Positions 25,901-37,282 of a stretch of 64,000 bases of DNA are shown here, one piece after another; the stretch's first letter is position 1; every line of letters begins with the position of its first letter. The DNA comes from Anaeramoeba flamelloides (Eukaryota; Metamonada; Anaeramoebidae). The notes below the pieces were generated by a model. The model was given only the letters and a program-made list of their open reading frames with translations. It was not told where the DNA came from and made no database searches. The position numbers and the translations under genes were made by a program. The stretch lies in assembly GCA_027625915.1 (NCBI GenBank), contig JANTQA010000032.1:13594001-13658000 (forward strand), in the 5' to 3' direction.

Positions 25901-25938
25901 TAGCAATTCAAAATTCTGAAGGCTTTGGTCTTTATTAA
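16998..25938 (+). CDS. UBE3A/E6AP-like HECT-type E3 ubiquitin ligase with AZUL zinc finger
   Basis: Transfers ubiquitin from an E2 through a catalytic cysteine to substrates. Exons that join in frame are 16998-17056, 17336-17636, [unresolved, see separate entry], 20498-20614, 20729-21103, 21398-21709, 24646-25257, 25356-25474 and 25674-25938. The N-terminus (ATG at 16998) carries the AZUL zinc finger: MYFQQLKNGCDNIDCQNKYC with Cys29, 34, 39 and 42 and a later LCD, closely matching human UBE3A. The HECT domain has FEGEDGVDEGGVKKEFFQLI, GLAIYNSVILGVRFPM, NLKENGDKIPVNNENREEYV and GTDRVPIGG. The catalytic Cys lies in ASTCYGILILP, 33 residues from the C-terminus, the same spacing as in UBE3A. The resolved exons give about 719 residues, against roughly 850-875 in animals, so a central exon or two is missing. 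A 2.9-kb intron before the HECT exon contains a dispersed repeat. Confidence 0.9.
17770..18263 (+). other. probable unresolved exon(s) of the HECT ligase gene
   Basis: After the second exon (ending in TATCCA|GTATGA), a TTTAG acceptor at 17769 opens SSKECFDSFF. Farther on, the frame ending in TAG at about 18263 reads NCIENFDLRKENSLDTDKFN followed by IILRLFLFGLECQN, which looks coding by composition. I could not find a donor/acceptor combination that joins either piece in frame to exon 2 and to the exon at 20498. Confidence 0.4.
18479..18984. mobile_element. TTAA-flanked MITE, family 2
   Basis: A 506-bp element with perfect 23-bp terminal inverted repeats starting TTAAGGACTATTCATATTT. Both outer edges are TTAA. 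It lies inside the long third intron region of the HECT ligase gene. The first ten bases equal those of family 1, but the interior differs. It has no coding capacity. Confidence 0.85.
21124..21325 (+). repeat. TTC/TTTTCTTCG microsatellite in an intron
   Basis: Tandem TTTTCTTCG units followed by TTC units, within the intron 21104-21397 of the HECT ligase gene. It would read as poly-Ser/Phe but lies between a GTAAAT donor and a TAATAG acceptor. Confidence 0.8.
23745..24470 (-). repeat. dispersed repeat family 2, copy 2
   Basis: Reverse-complement copy of the 13225-13760 repeat, inside the 2.9-kb intron (21710-24645) of the HECT ligase gene. Shared blocks include CGATCAATATTCCTAATAGA and TTTGTTTTGCTCTCTCCAAA. 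It is more diverged and slightly longer than copy 1. Confidence 0.7.
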
Positions 25939-27492
25939 AATTAATAAAAAATTAAATATATATATTTTAAATAATGATTTTATTCAAAGATTTTTACAAA
26001 AATATTATTTTTTTTTATTTTTTATTTATTTTTTTTTCGTTAGATACAAATCTTAATAACTTTCTTTTTTTTTTTGAATAATAAAACCCCTTTTCAAATT
26101 ATTGAATTTTTGGAACATTTTAAAATATTTTTTTTTATTTAATTTATAAAAATGAAAACCACTTCTCTCAATAATCATATCATCCAAACTTGTGATATAT
26201 AAAAAAAAAATTATTTTATCTGATTTGAATGTTTTTGAAATTAGTAACCCTATTGTTGTTTAACATCTTATAAATATTGAAAATAATAGAATAAATATTT
26301 ATATGAAAGAAAAAAGGGAGTAAATAATGAAAAAATAATTAAAATAAAACGGTTGTTGAAGTGATTTCTGAAGAGGGAAAGTTGAAACAAATTTTTTTTT
26401 TTATTTTGACCTTATAAATTGAGATTCTAACGGGAAACATTAAATGACCATAATTGTGCCTAGGATTTGGAATATTTTTTAATAAATGGACATTAAAAAT
26501 TTTTCTTTGAACAAAAAGACCGATTAACTTTGTAAATTAAACTTCCAATGTGATTATTGTTTTACAAATTTTTTTTTTTTACCTAAAAATAATTTCTTGC
26601 ATTTCTTGTCGTTTTCTCTAGTTGTCTTTTCACATTATTAAAAAAAAATCCAAGCTGTAATATATAATACTCTGAAATTATTATTGATGATAAAAATCAA
26701 TAAATAAAGTTTAGTGGTTTTATATTTTGATATAATCTCTCTCCCTTTCAATAATAAAAAAAAAAACAATTCAAAGTTTTTCTAAAAAATCAAAATCTTA
26801 AAATGACTATCTTAATATGAGTTATTAAAGAGGTTTCAATATTTGGCCAACTATAGATCAAATGCAAAAGGCTATTATATAACTTTTAAATTAGAAAATT
26901 TAAGATTGGTTAAATCTATAAAGTTCTGGTTTTTAAGAATTAGTATTTCTTTACTTTTTTATTCTTTTGTAAGTTCTTTCCCAAATCTTTTTTAAACATA
27001 ATCCCATTATAAGATACCAACTTTGCAAAAATTTCTGAAGATTTGATTTGGAAATACCTTTAATTATTATCAGTTCTCTTCAGTTGTTTCTTTGATTTTT
27101 CTTGAGATCAAATCAGGTTAAGTTGATTTTTCTTAAGATCAAATCATTAACAAGTTTACGATTCTTATAATTATGTGTTCCCACCCTTTTACATTTCCAA
27201 ATACATAGTTTTAAAAAAAAACCAAAAAGAAAAATATAGACTCTCAAACAACTTTTAAAAAAGAAATTTAGAAAAAATAAAAAAGCCTAAAAAATAAAAA
27301 TATCTATTTTAGCTCAGAAAAAAATTTAAAATTATTATTAAAATTATTTTTAAAAAAATTTAAATCTCGATTTTTATTTAGAAATTCAAGATTGATTTTG
27401 TTTTTAATTTGTTTTTTTTAAAACAATCTTTTAAAAAATAACTCGAAAAAAACAATAATTAAAAGAAAAAAAAAAAACCAAAAGTATTTAAA

Positions 27493-27535
<43 letters not shown>

Positions 27536-27571
27536 TAAAGAAAAAAAATTAATCCAAATAAAAATGTTATA
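25939..27571. other. convergent intergenic region
   Basis: A 3'-to-3' gap between the HECT ligase gene (+) and the SPA-domain gene (-). It contains a (TAA)n tract at about 27497-27531 and AT-rich filler. No gene or clear mobile element was seen. Confidence 0.6.
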
Positions 27572-29630
27572 TTAATTTTTTACATGCTTTTGAATATTGA
27601 CTGATTTCATAAATTTTTCTAATTTTGAACCCAATTGCCTAACATTTCTTTCATAGGCTAATAACAAAAACATGTTTAATCCTGTGATCAGCCCACTGCC
27701 GGTTTTAATCGAGTCCAATCTTTTGAGAATAGCAACCGTACCTAACCTGACAATTTCTGAAGTGTGAAACAAATTGACTGCGAGGGGATATAATCCACCA
27801 TTTTCTTCTGGGAAGAATGAGAGGAATTCCATGCATTCTTCTTCAGTATTTATTTTTAAAATGAATTTTTCATAAATGGTAAATAGCTTGTCACTCGAAA
27901 AATCTTTTTTGATTCTTAGTTTTCTGATCATATGCTGAACATCTATCCCCTGAATAACATAAAAGGAATTTCTAATTTGCTTGTCCTTTATGTAAGTTTG
28001 ATATTCCTTGGACTTTTTCCAAATATCTATTCTTGATTGGTTTGCAGATGTCTCTAATTTTTTGGCCTTTTCGTTAACAAAGACTTCATTATGGAGAGCC
28101 ATATTAATAAAGTGTTGGGTATATTGTTGAAACATTTGTCTAATATCCCTTTCTGGTGCATTATTATTGATAACCTTTAATACTGATTTAATAAATTTTT
28201 GATCATATTCTAGGTGTGGCGCGTTATCGTATTGTGAGCTTATTTCCGAGTTTATTTGCACTTTATGATTATTTAAATCACATAGCACATCCCAATATCT
28301 TTGCTTTGTAGCAAACAATGGGTTTGTCGTTCCAACAATATAGCCCGGCAAATTTTCAAATAAGTCAATTGTTCTTAAGTTGACATATGGGAATGACCTC
28401 CGAATGATGCCCCTCATTGGTGGGCATACCATTAGCAAAATTGCTAATACATACTCGCATACAGTCCCTGCGGGCATTTGGTGCCCTAAAACGATAATCC
28501 GCTTATTTGTTAGTATTGCATTAAAGACAACCATGGTTTGTTCTCTGAATGATTTCACAAATGAGCCCAAAGAAATGTTTCCAAATTCATCTTCTAGCAT
28601 ATAATCAGGGATATTTAATGGCAAATTTTGCCCATTGAAAAACAGATTAGTTTTAAATTTGTTTTCAAAGTTCGATTTAATTCTTTTTATTTGCTTTTTT
28701 TGTTCAGTTAAAATATTAAAGTTGGCCAAATCAATGCTATTTAGTGATTTATATAGCTCCTTTGCAATATCTAATGGGTCGTGCATTTGATCAAATGTTT
28801 GATCCAATGCTAACATCAAAATCGGCTTTAATAAATGTAAAAATTGGAATTGTGATCCAATCGCCAGCGCATGGTACCTTGTTCCACGAGTGGCTTGATC
28901 ATCTTGAATGGTTTTGACAATTGTTAAAAAATATTTAAACCCAGATGTGCTACTTTCCCCATTATTATTATTAATATTAAAATCATTCTTCTCTAAATTC
29001 TCATTGCTCCCATTCAAGTTTTTTCCTCCACTTTTGCAAAATTCCATTACAATATCAGAAAATTTTTCTCCTAATTCTTTATCAAAAAATTTAAATCCAA
29101 TTGTTAGATCTTCCTGATCAAAAAAATAATACAAATTATCTTCTAATTTTTGGATTTCTAAATCTTGAAACCAATCTCTATAATAATTTATATTTATTTA
29201 TTTATTTATATATGAAAATAATATTTTTTTGGTTGTGATATTAAAGAAATATTTTTTTATTTTTTTCCATTTTTCCCTTGACTGAATCTTCTTTATATTG
29301 GGAAGAAGAGTTACAAATGAAAAAGATCAAGTGGTTACTTACTAATACTGTGACACTGAAACACAAAAGTATGAGTAACTTGAAAATAAAAACTAAAAAG
29401 CAAAGGCTAAAATGACCAAAGGTTGAAAGCAAATAAGATCAAAAAAAAAAAAGAAATTACAACAATTAAATAACGATCCCCAAGTGAACATTCATGATCA
29501 ATTATCAAATTATTAAATCAACCAAAAGTATCGTGGCTGTGATTTTGGGAGTTCTTAATTAAAGATAGCATTGTTTTTTTTTTTTTTTGATTTTTTACCA
29601 ATTGCTTCTTATAAACCCTTTTTAAATTTC

Positions 29631-29661
<31 letters not shown>

Positions 29662-32498
29662 TTTTTCTTTTCAATTTTTGGCTTTTACTTTTTAAACATA
29701 AAAAAAAATGGGTATGTCTTTCCCTTGAACAATCGTGAAATCTATGATTTTACGCTTAAATTTCCTTTGAGGAAATTTAAGTGAAAGGACATCTAGAGTG
29801 TAATTTACACTTCTTCCATCAATAAAAAAAAAAGAAATATTTTTTTTGAGATTTCAGATTTCCAAAATATGATTTTTTTTTGATTTTTTTTCGAATTTCT
29901 TCAAAATAAACTAAGCTTGCTAAAAAATGCTAAAAGAAAAATAGTGTATAAATTCTTTTAATTTTTTTTCTTTTATTCTATTGAATCTTGGTATTATTTT
30001 TTTTGAGTAGTTTTTTCAAATGAGTAATTAAAATACAGATCAAATTTTTATGGGAGCATTATGATCAAGTAATTATTTGTTTTTTTTTTGATCAGTTACA
30101 GCATTTTCAAATTTTTAAAAAGCCTTTCACAAAAATTCACAAAAAATTTGAAAAAAGAATGTTAATTTAATTATTGTCAATGATTATTTGGATTTATTAA
30201 AGGCTAGGTTTCTCACCAGGTTGGGTAGTTGTTGAGTTATTGTGTTATTTTAATTTCACTTCTCAAAAAGAATTTCCATTCTGAAGAAGTTGTAAAAAAA
30301 ATACTAGTTTCAAAGTTATAAATTCTCTTACAAAAAAATTCAAAAAACAGATCTTTGTTTAAATCTGTAAATGTTAAAAAACAAAGGTTTTTTTTTTTTT
30401 TTTTTTTTTTATTCTGAAGGGAGGAAATCAATTTCCTCTTACAGCCCTAATTTCTAAATTTTTGTTTAGAAATCTCAATAAAGAATCATAATTTTCTTTA
30501 TCATTAACTAATGATAAAATAAACAATGAGTCTTTATTTCGAATAATATCAAAGATATTATTCTTATTATTTTTGTTAATTTGAATTAAATCTTTCATCC
30601 AAATTATTCGATTTTCTTTATAGAATGGGCAGTTACTATAAAAAATGATCGATATCTTCATCTGTATCTAGGTTTAAATATTTTTTGCATAAGTTGCAAA
30701 ATTTTGTTTTTGTTTTATTCTTATCATAAACATAAGAATATCTATTTAGATAATTTGTGAAATTTCTTAGTTTTAAGATGGAAGTAGAGCCCTTCCATTT
30801 TAAATATTTTTGTTGTTTGTTTATATTGTTATTGTATCTAATAATTTTTAAATATTCCTGGCCTTTCCACCCAGTGCTATTTATTCTTCAAAAAACAAAG
30901 GTTTTGAAGGGATTTTCAAGTACAGGTTCAAAATTTAAAATATTTCAACTTGTAAAAGTAACTAAAAACAATATTTAGATCAACCATAGGATTTTTTTTA
31001 TATTTATCGATTTTAAATGGAAATTCTGAAATATTAAAATCGAATTTTGAAAGGATCTAATAAAGGTAAAAAATTGTGTAAATTCTTTGAATTGTGAAAA
31101 TTTACCAGTTTTTCATAAAAGAAATTTTCGGTGATTAAATTTAACTGAGATTATAGAACTTTTTTAAGAAAGTTTTTAGAAACACAATTACAGTTTTCAT
31201 CTGAAAATGTAGTCCTTAAAGAGTTTGGAATTTGATGAATATTAAAAATTAATCAATTTTTTTTCTTCTTTTACAACTAGTATTAAAGATATCATTATCT
31301 TTACTGGTTCTTGGAATTGTTGTATATTTGATGTTAATTTTTGTAATTTTACAAATAGCTTAATAAATGTTTAGAACAAGTTTTGTCAAAATATAAAACA
31401 AAAGAGTTCCGAATTTTCTTTCAAAAATAGTAAAAATTATGAAATAAAAACCAAAGTGATCATTCAAACAACAAATTGGTAATTGAGGTTTGACAAAAAT
31501 AGTCATTGTTTTTTTTAAAAAACTTTTTTAAAATAAAAACCACTTCAATTAATCCTAAAGAAGAATTTTATGTTTGTTTTTCATTATTCAGAAATATTTT
31601 GAATTAAGTCCAGTCATTTCTTTTTGTTGTTTTTTTTTGGGTTTTTTGTTTTTTGTTTTGTTTTTAGTTTTGTTGTTGGTGATACAAGAATCGAAAAAAA
31701 GAAATAGAATTTAAATTGGTTTTTCTTACATTTCCATAATTGTCTTTTTTTCTTTTTCTTCATCAGAGAAAATGAGAATCTTTTTTTCTTGAAATTCAAT
31801 CCAATTTCCTGACTCTCCTAAGGCAGACCAAGTTTTAGAAGATGGGGTAGATGTAAATACAAAGCACGGAAAAGCTATTTTTTTTTTTTTTCACATCAAA
31901 AAGAGATTGCAAATTTTTAAAAAAAAGGAAAAAACAAAATAAAAAAACCAAAAATAAGAAGAAAAAATATTTTTTAAACTCCTTAAATCCACAAGAAGAA
32001 AAATTGAGGTAATCAATTCCTTAAGGAAACGCAAAAAGATTAAGAAAAAAAAAGTGTTGTTGTTAATTCAAAAAATCATACTTTTTTGATTTTCTTTTTC
32101 TTCTATTTCTTCTCTTTCTTCTGTTTCTTTTTTAATGTCTTCATTTTCTTCGATTTCTTGAAGCTCTGAAAAATTTTTCCCTTCACGATTTAATAAAAAC
32201 ACAGTCCAGTCTTGATCTAGGTTATGAAGTCCATCAGGTATCATAAATTCTTCAAGTATACTAAAAATGGTTGAGAAAAAAAAAAACCATAAAACAAGAA
32301 AAAAAATTCTTTTTAATCTAAATTTTGTTTTATCTTTGTTGTTTGGTTCGAGAACGAAAAAAATAATTACTCTGTTGAAACACCACATGGAGTTGGGTAT
32401 TGAAAGCGAACAGTGTTTCCACTTAAAGCGTCAAACTCGCCAAAAATTATATTGTTAACAAGGGTAATTTTTTTTTTAGTTTGGATTTGGTTGGTCAT
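27572..32498 (-). CDS. Afi1/SPA-type DENN-related vesicle-trafficking protein
   Basis: Likely an Arf/Rab-linked trafficking or polarity factor. Four exons join in frame: 32498-32371, 32260-32082, 31874-31730 and 29177-27572. They total 2058 nt (685 residues), with GT-AG borders and matching phases throughout. The ATG at 32498 begins MTNQIQTKKKITLVNNIIFG. The N-terminus has the Afi1 docking signature: FGEFDALSGNTVRFQYPTP, then FMIPDGLHNLDQDWTVFLLN. An acidic Glu/Lys linker follows. The large last exon contains the SPA/DENN core: RGTRYHALAIGS, FNAILTNKRIIVLGHQMPAG, RRSFPYVNLRTIDLFENLPG, YIVGTTNPLFATKQRYWDVL. The family is known in fungi (Afi1, which binds the Arf3 GTPase) and belongs to the DENN superfamily. 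The third intron (29178-31729) is 2.55 kb and holds a dispersed repeat and a LINE fragment. Confidence 0.85.
29240..29830 (-). repeat. hairpin-rich dispersed repeat family 3, copy A
   Basis: About 590 bp in the third intron of the SPA-domain gene. It is the reverse complement of 49425-50030 over its full length. Shared blocks include AAGTGAACATTCATGATCAA, AAATCTATGATTTT, GGGTATGTCTTT and AGTGTAA-TTACACT. It carries a perfect 12-bp-stem hairpin at 29755-29781 (CTTAAATTTCCT with a TTG loop), a second imperfect hairpin just before it, and a palindrome GTGTAATTTACAC. Confidence 0.75.
30392..30889 (-). mobile_element. 5'-truncated LINE fragment with poly-A tail and target duplication
   Basis: Minus-strand insertion flanked by a perfect 16-bp duplication AAAAAACAAAGGTTTT (30376-30391 and 30890-30905). 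It ends in a poly-A tail (T run about 30389-30411 on the plus strand). The coding part is the C-terminal tail of a non-LTR retrotransposon polyprotein: NSTGWKGQEYLKIIRY, LRNFTNYLNRYSYVYD, then a Cys/His motif FCNLCKKY, DIDHF and CPFYKENR. One frame shift separates the DIDHF and CPFYKENR parts. The 3' end has a perfect hairpin GAGGAAATCAATTTCCTC at 30421-30438. Truncation at the 5' end plus target duplication is the standard LINE insertion product. It lies in the third intron of the SPA-domain gene. Confidence 0.85.
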
Positions 32499-35479
32499 CT
32501 TATTAATTTTGTTGTTTATTTTGAAAGTGTTCCTTTAATTTTTTCTTCTGTTTCAAATCTTAAAAACTATAATTTTTGATCCTTTTTTGAACAAATATTT
32601 AGTAAAAAATAACTTTTCCAAAAAATGATTTTTGTGGAAATATAAATTATTTTTTCTCAACTCGAATCAAAGTAAGATCATTAAGAAAATTTAATGTTAA
32701 TGTTTGGTGAAGAAAAATGGGAGTCTTTGAATCAATTAGGTTTCTATTTATAAAAATTCATTTTCACTAACGTTTGAGTTTTTTTAATCTATCTTAGGTT
32801 TCGTGATCTTTACAATTTATTTTTTTTAAAATAGAATAAAATATAAAATTTATAAAAAAACCAAGTTTATCCTAAAGTTTTCTTTTTGAAAAAAATATAT
32901 TCTGATTATATCAAAGATACAAAAAAGTGTTAGGAGATTAGGAAAAAAAAAAAAATTGTAATTTTGGTTTATGATTTATAAATTTTAATTTTTAGTTATC
33001 AGAAAAATTTTTTTCTCTCTTTTTTGTTAAAAAATTTATATATTTATCGAATTAGTCATTCAAAATATGTGAAGACTTGTTTAAAACTTTTTTAAAGTCA
33101 TCTATTTAATAAAAGTGAAAAATTTTTAACAATAGAAACTTTTTGACAGTTTTCTATTTATATCAAGTTAGGGTTCAACCTTTAAATTTGGAATTGAAAA
33201 TTGTGTTTTTAAGTAATGAACCTTCTAAAAAATTTTCACACTTTATTAAAAGAGTAATTTCTAAAAAAGATTTAATTCTGATAATTTCTTAAATAAAAAG
33301 TTACCACTTTTCATAGTGTGGGATAATAAAAAACCATTATAAATTTCATTTTATAGTACAATTTAATTATTTTTATTTTTTTTTTCTTAAATTTTTGAAA
33401 CTATTTAACTTTTAAAATCTTGGAAAAATTTAAATTATCATTATTAATACTTTTGTATCTGTAATACTCTTCTTTTTTATGTACAATCAAAGTGAAATTA
33501 GCAAAAAGGTAACAACAGATAAAACTATTTTTCTGTTCAATTTTTAAACTTTTTTGAATAACCTATAAAAAAATTAATTATTTGTAAGAAAACAAAAAAA
33601 AAAACTTTATTTTCACAATGAAACAAGTTTTTTTTACAACTAACTAGGAAAATATAATATTATCTTTGAAAAATAATTTCGTTTTATTTATTTTTTGTTT
33701 ATTTTTTTTTTACTTTTTTGGACATTTTAAAAAGGAATAAAAAAAGATTACCAAATAAAAAAGTAAAACCAAATTTTTTGATAACATAAGTGTAAAAAAA
33801 TTTGCTGTGTTCAAAAATTATTAAAACTAATCTTCATTTTAATAAATAATTTGAAATTTATTTGTTAGATAATGTAATAAAATAATAATTTTGTGATTAA
33901 ATAGTATTTTTTTTTTATTACCAATTCCACTTTAAAAACACAAACGTAAAACGAAATTTTTGACAGAAAAAAATCTCAAATTAAACACACATTTTTTGAT
34001 ATTTTTTTTACACAAATTATTTTATCTTAATTTGAATTTTGTACCTTAATCTGTTATTTTTTTTTTTTGGAACTTAAATTTTGTTGAAAATTTGTGCCTT
34101 AAAAGTGAAAATGTTTACCTAATAATATTAATATTATGTTTTTTTGACTTGTTTTAGTTAAAATTTTAATTGTATTATTATTTAAAAAATATAATTTTTT
34201 AATGAGATTAATTTTTAAACTTTTTTTATGGAATTTGTATGATAATTTTATAATACTTTAAAATATTGATATAGTATTAATTGTTAAAAAAACAAGAAAA
34301 ATAATGTTTAGAAAATTATGGAAATTTCAAATTATTAATTTAATTTAAATAATGAATTTTCTGGATCTTTTAGAATGATTAATATTTCCAAAACCTCTAA
34401 AAAAATAATAATAATTTTAAATGTCTAATATACCGTTATTATTTTTATCATTAAATGATATCAAAATAATTTAATTTATGATTTTTTTTTTTAAAAAATG
34501 CTGAACATTTATTTTCTTTTTGATTTGATTATCAATAAACGATATCGAGGTACATTCAAAATATCAATTTAATTTTCTCAAATGAGATCTATTTTTATTT
34601 TAATTGCTAAATATAAGTATAATAATTAATGATATCTCAAAAATAGTTCTTTCGATTTCAATTTAGATGAAAATAGTATATTATCAAAGATTTAAATATT
34701 GAATGTTTGGAGATAGATCCTTTTCATAAATCAAAATCTTTCCAACTATCTCATTAATTGATTCAGAATTAAGGGATTGTTACATAACTTGCCTTTTTTT
34801 GTTGAAGGTAACTGAACTTATTATAAAAATTGTCTGAATTTTACATTCAAAAATTGCCATATAAAAAAAAAATTCAATAATTTGTCAAAAAATAAATATA
34901 ATTTGGGAAAAAAAGAGAAACAGGGAAAAAAAGTTAAACACATTTTTTCCTTTGAAACCATGAATAGATACTGTAAATAAAAAAAAAATCTTGTAAAAGA
35001 AGAAACAAATTAAATTTATAGAATAATTCATTATAATATTATCTATCACATCAAGAAACTCAATTTAGATCTACTTTTTTATCAAAATCCAAGTAATAAT
35101 TGTAGGGAGCTCTATAAATTATTCAAATTTTTAATCATCGATCAATCAAATAAAAACCATTACTAAGAGTATTATTCAAAGAAACTTTTCTTAGTTTAAT
35201 TTTCCTTTTTGTCTTTTAGGAATTATTTTAATTTTATCTTTTATTAATTGATCTTATTCACTTAACAGTTAGGATTTCCAATTCACCTCCACATTTAACA
35301 TTTTTTCCTCTTTTTTTTTTTTACCCGATAGTTAATTACAGATCAGAATCATTAAAATAAAATCTAAATTTTTCGAGGTATAAACAAAAAGTTTTGTTTT
35401 ATGTCACCTTAAAAGGAAAAAATAATATTTCTCATTTTTTGTTTTTTGGTTTTCTGAAATAAAATCTTAATAAAATTAT
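32499..35479. other. divergent intergenic region
   Basis: About 3 kb between the SPA-domain gene (-) and a small two-exon gene (+), expected to hold both promoters. Apart from a dispersed repeat copy at about 33930-34110 I see only AT-rich DNA with long T runs. Confidence 0.55.
33930..34110. repeat. dispersed repeat, copy 2 (partner at 6.49-6.66 kb, inverted)
   Basis: Reverse-complement match to about 6490-6660 through the blocks TTACACAAATTATTTTA, AATTTGAATTTTGTACC and TTGTGCCTTAAAA. Divergence is moderate. Confidence 0.55.
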
Positions 35480-36168
35480 ATGAGTCGAAGAAGAAAGAAA
35501 AAAAGCCAATTTAGTGGTTTAAAAAGAGAAGAAACATCATTTGATCCACTCTCCAATCCAAACCCTGAAAAGAAAAAAACAAAAAAAAAAAGTAAGGTAC
35601 CAAAAAAAAAGATAATAGCAAGACAAAAATTTACCTACGAAGAAGAACCAGAAGAAAATATTTTTACAATTAGTGAAAAGGTTTGAGTTTACCTTTCTTC
35701 TTAATGCTTTTTTGAACAAAAAAAGAATACAATTCTTTTTTTTTTTTTTTTTTTCTTGTTTTGTTTGTCATTACAAAATTTTACCGAATTTAATTTTAAT
35801 TGTTCTTTGTTACTCAAACAAAATTTGAAATTTGAACTAAATAAAAAAAGAAAAACACAAAAAAACAGGAAGAAGAAGAAGATATTTTTTTTAAAGAAAC
35901 AGATTCAAGTTTACTTAATGTTGGTTCCTCTAATGTCGATGAAATTTTGGAAAAAGAAATTGATCAAAATATTAAACCAAAAGAAACAAAGAAAAAAACA
36001 TCAACATCGTTCTTTGAAACAAAAAATAACGATCTTTTTGCATCATCGTCTTCAGAAGAAGAAACAAAAGTTGATCCAAACCTCAACATTGATGACGATT
36101 TTGATTTTAATAAGTATATTGATAGCCAATCGAAAAAAAAAACAAAAACAGAATTTAATTTATTCTAA
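35480..36168 (+). CDS. small charged protein of unknown function, two exons
   Basis: Exons 35480-35680 and 35869-36168 join in phase 0 (donor AAG|GTTTGA, acceptor ACAG) to give 166 residues ending in TAA. The N-terminal half is basic (MSRRRKKKSQFSG and a KKKTKKKSKVPKKK run, a possible nuclear or nucleolar signal). The C-terminal half is acidic and serine-rich: EEEEDIFFKE, DLFASSSSEEE, NIDDDFDFNKYID, ending KTEFNLF. Short acidic-aromatic motifs such as DIFF, DLF and DFDF resemble linear peptide motifs of trafficking or chromatin proteins, but this is only suggestive. I do not recognise the family. The clean splice phase and even codon use on both sides support a real gene. Confidence 0.65.
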
Positions 36169-36761
36169 AACAAATTTGACTCAAAAAGTCTCAAATTTTC
36201 AAGAGGAACTTTTTTTTTTGTCTGAATTGATTTTCAAAATTAACTCAGAAAGGTTTACCTAAAAACAAAAATTAAAGTAACCCACAAACCCAATTTTTTT
36301 TTCTTTTTTCTTCTTTTCATTTTTACTTTTTTTTTTACTTTTTGATTTCACATAAATAATAAGAAAAAACGAATAATAAAATGTAAAACCATCTTATTCA
36401 AAACTCTTATATCCAAAAAAAATCTTCCTTTGGGGAATTGTTAATGAAAGAAAATTTTGGTTTTATTTTGCTCCTTTTTTCACAAAATTTTATTCAACAA
36501 CCCTTGCAAACTGGGGGTAATCCAAAAAATAGAATTATTCTTCTGTTTATTGAACAATAAATTTAACAAAATTTTCATTCATCTTTTAGAAAAATAATAA
36601 ATCTGATGAATTAAAATAAATTGTTTAAATTCCTCAAGTCTCAAAGACAAATTCATAAAATAGCACCCACTTAATCTATTAAAAAGTTTTTAGTTTTCTC
36701 TTGATTTTTTAAAGCTTTTTTTCAAAATTTGAGTAAAAATTTGTTTCAATTTATTTTTCAA

Positions 36762-37282
36762 TTAAGGACAACGTTTTTTGGTGAAAACAGTGAAATAATG
36801 TATAAAATCACCCTTTGAAAGAGTTATGTAATCCAAGTAATATTTGTCCAATGAGAATTTATTTGAGAAAAAATGTGAAATTTTTACAATTTCAACAATT
36901 TGTATCTTGAAAGATCATGCTAAATTTTGATTTTAATATTCCAGAATAACCTTTTCAACTTTCTGAACTCACATTATTTTCTCTAGCCTGTTCTACATAT
37001 TTTTTTACATTTGCTTTTACCAGTTGGAAATGTTCTCAAATTTGAACTTTCACTTGAAAAACCCCAAAAGCCATTTTTTGCAATCATTTTTTTTGCTATT
37101 TTCAATTTTCCTTTTCATTGAAAAAGAAAGAAAAAAAGTATTGTGTGGAAAGAAAAAAATGACAAAAAATGTTTTTTTTCTTTTTTTTGTTCAATTTCTT
37201 TGGTGTGAAAATCAGTTGTGAGAAATGAAAGTGAAATAACACAATTACTCAACCCCCTCAAGGGTGGGAACTTAGTCCTTAA
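36762..37282. mobile_element. TTAA-flanked MITE, family 1, copy 2
   Basis: A 521-bp element that begins TTAAGGACAACG and ends CTTAGTCCTTAA. It is homologous along its full length to 10689-11215 in the same orientation, with scattered substitutions and small indels. Both copies end in a GGGTGGGAAC-TAGTCCTTAA block. Confidence 0.85.

Noticed and set aside
30757-30978. Plus-strand 73-residue open frame
   Set aside because: It is mostly the antisense of the LINE coding tail and runs into its target duplication.
31209-31221. Solitary GTAGTCCTTAAAG resembling a TTAA MITE end
   Set aside because: No partner end within 1 kb and no similarity of the adjacent sequence to the MITE interiors.
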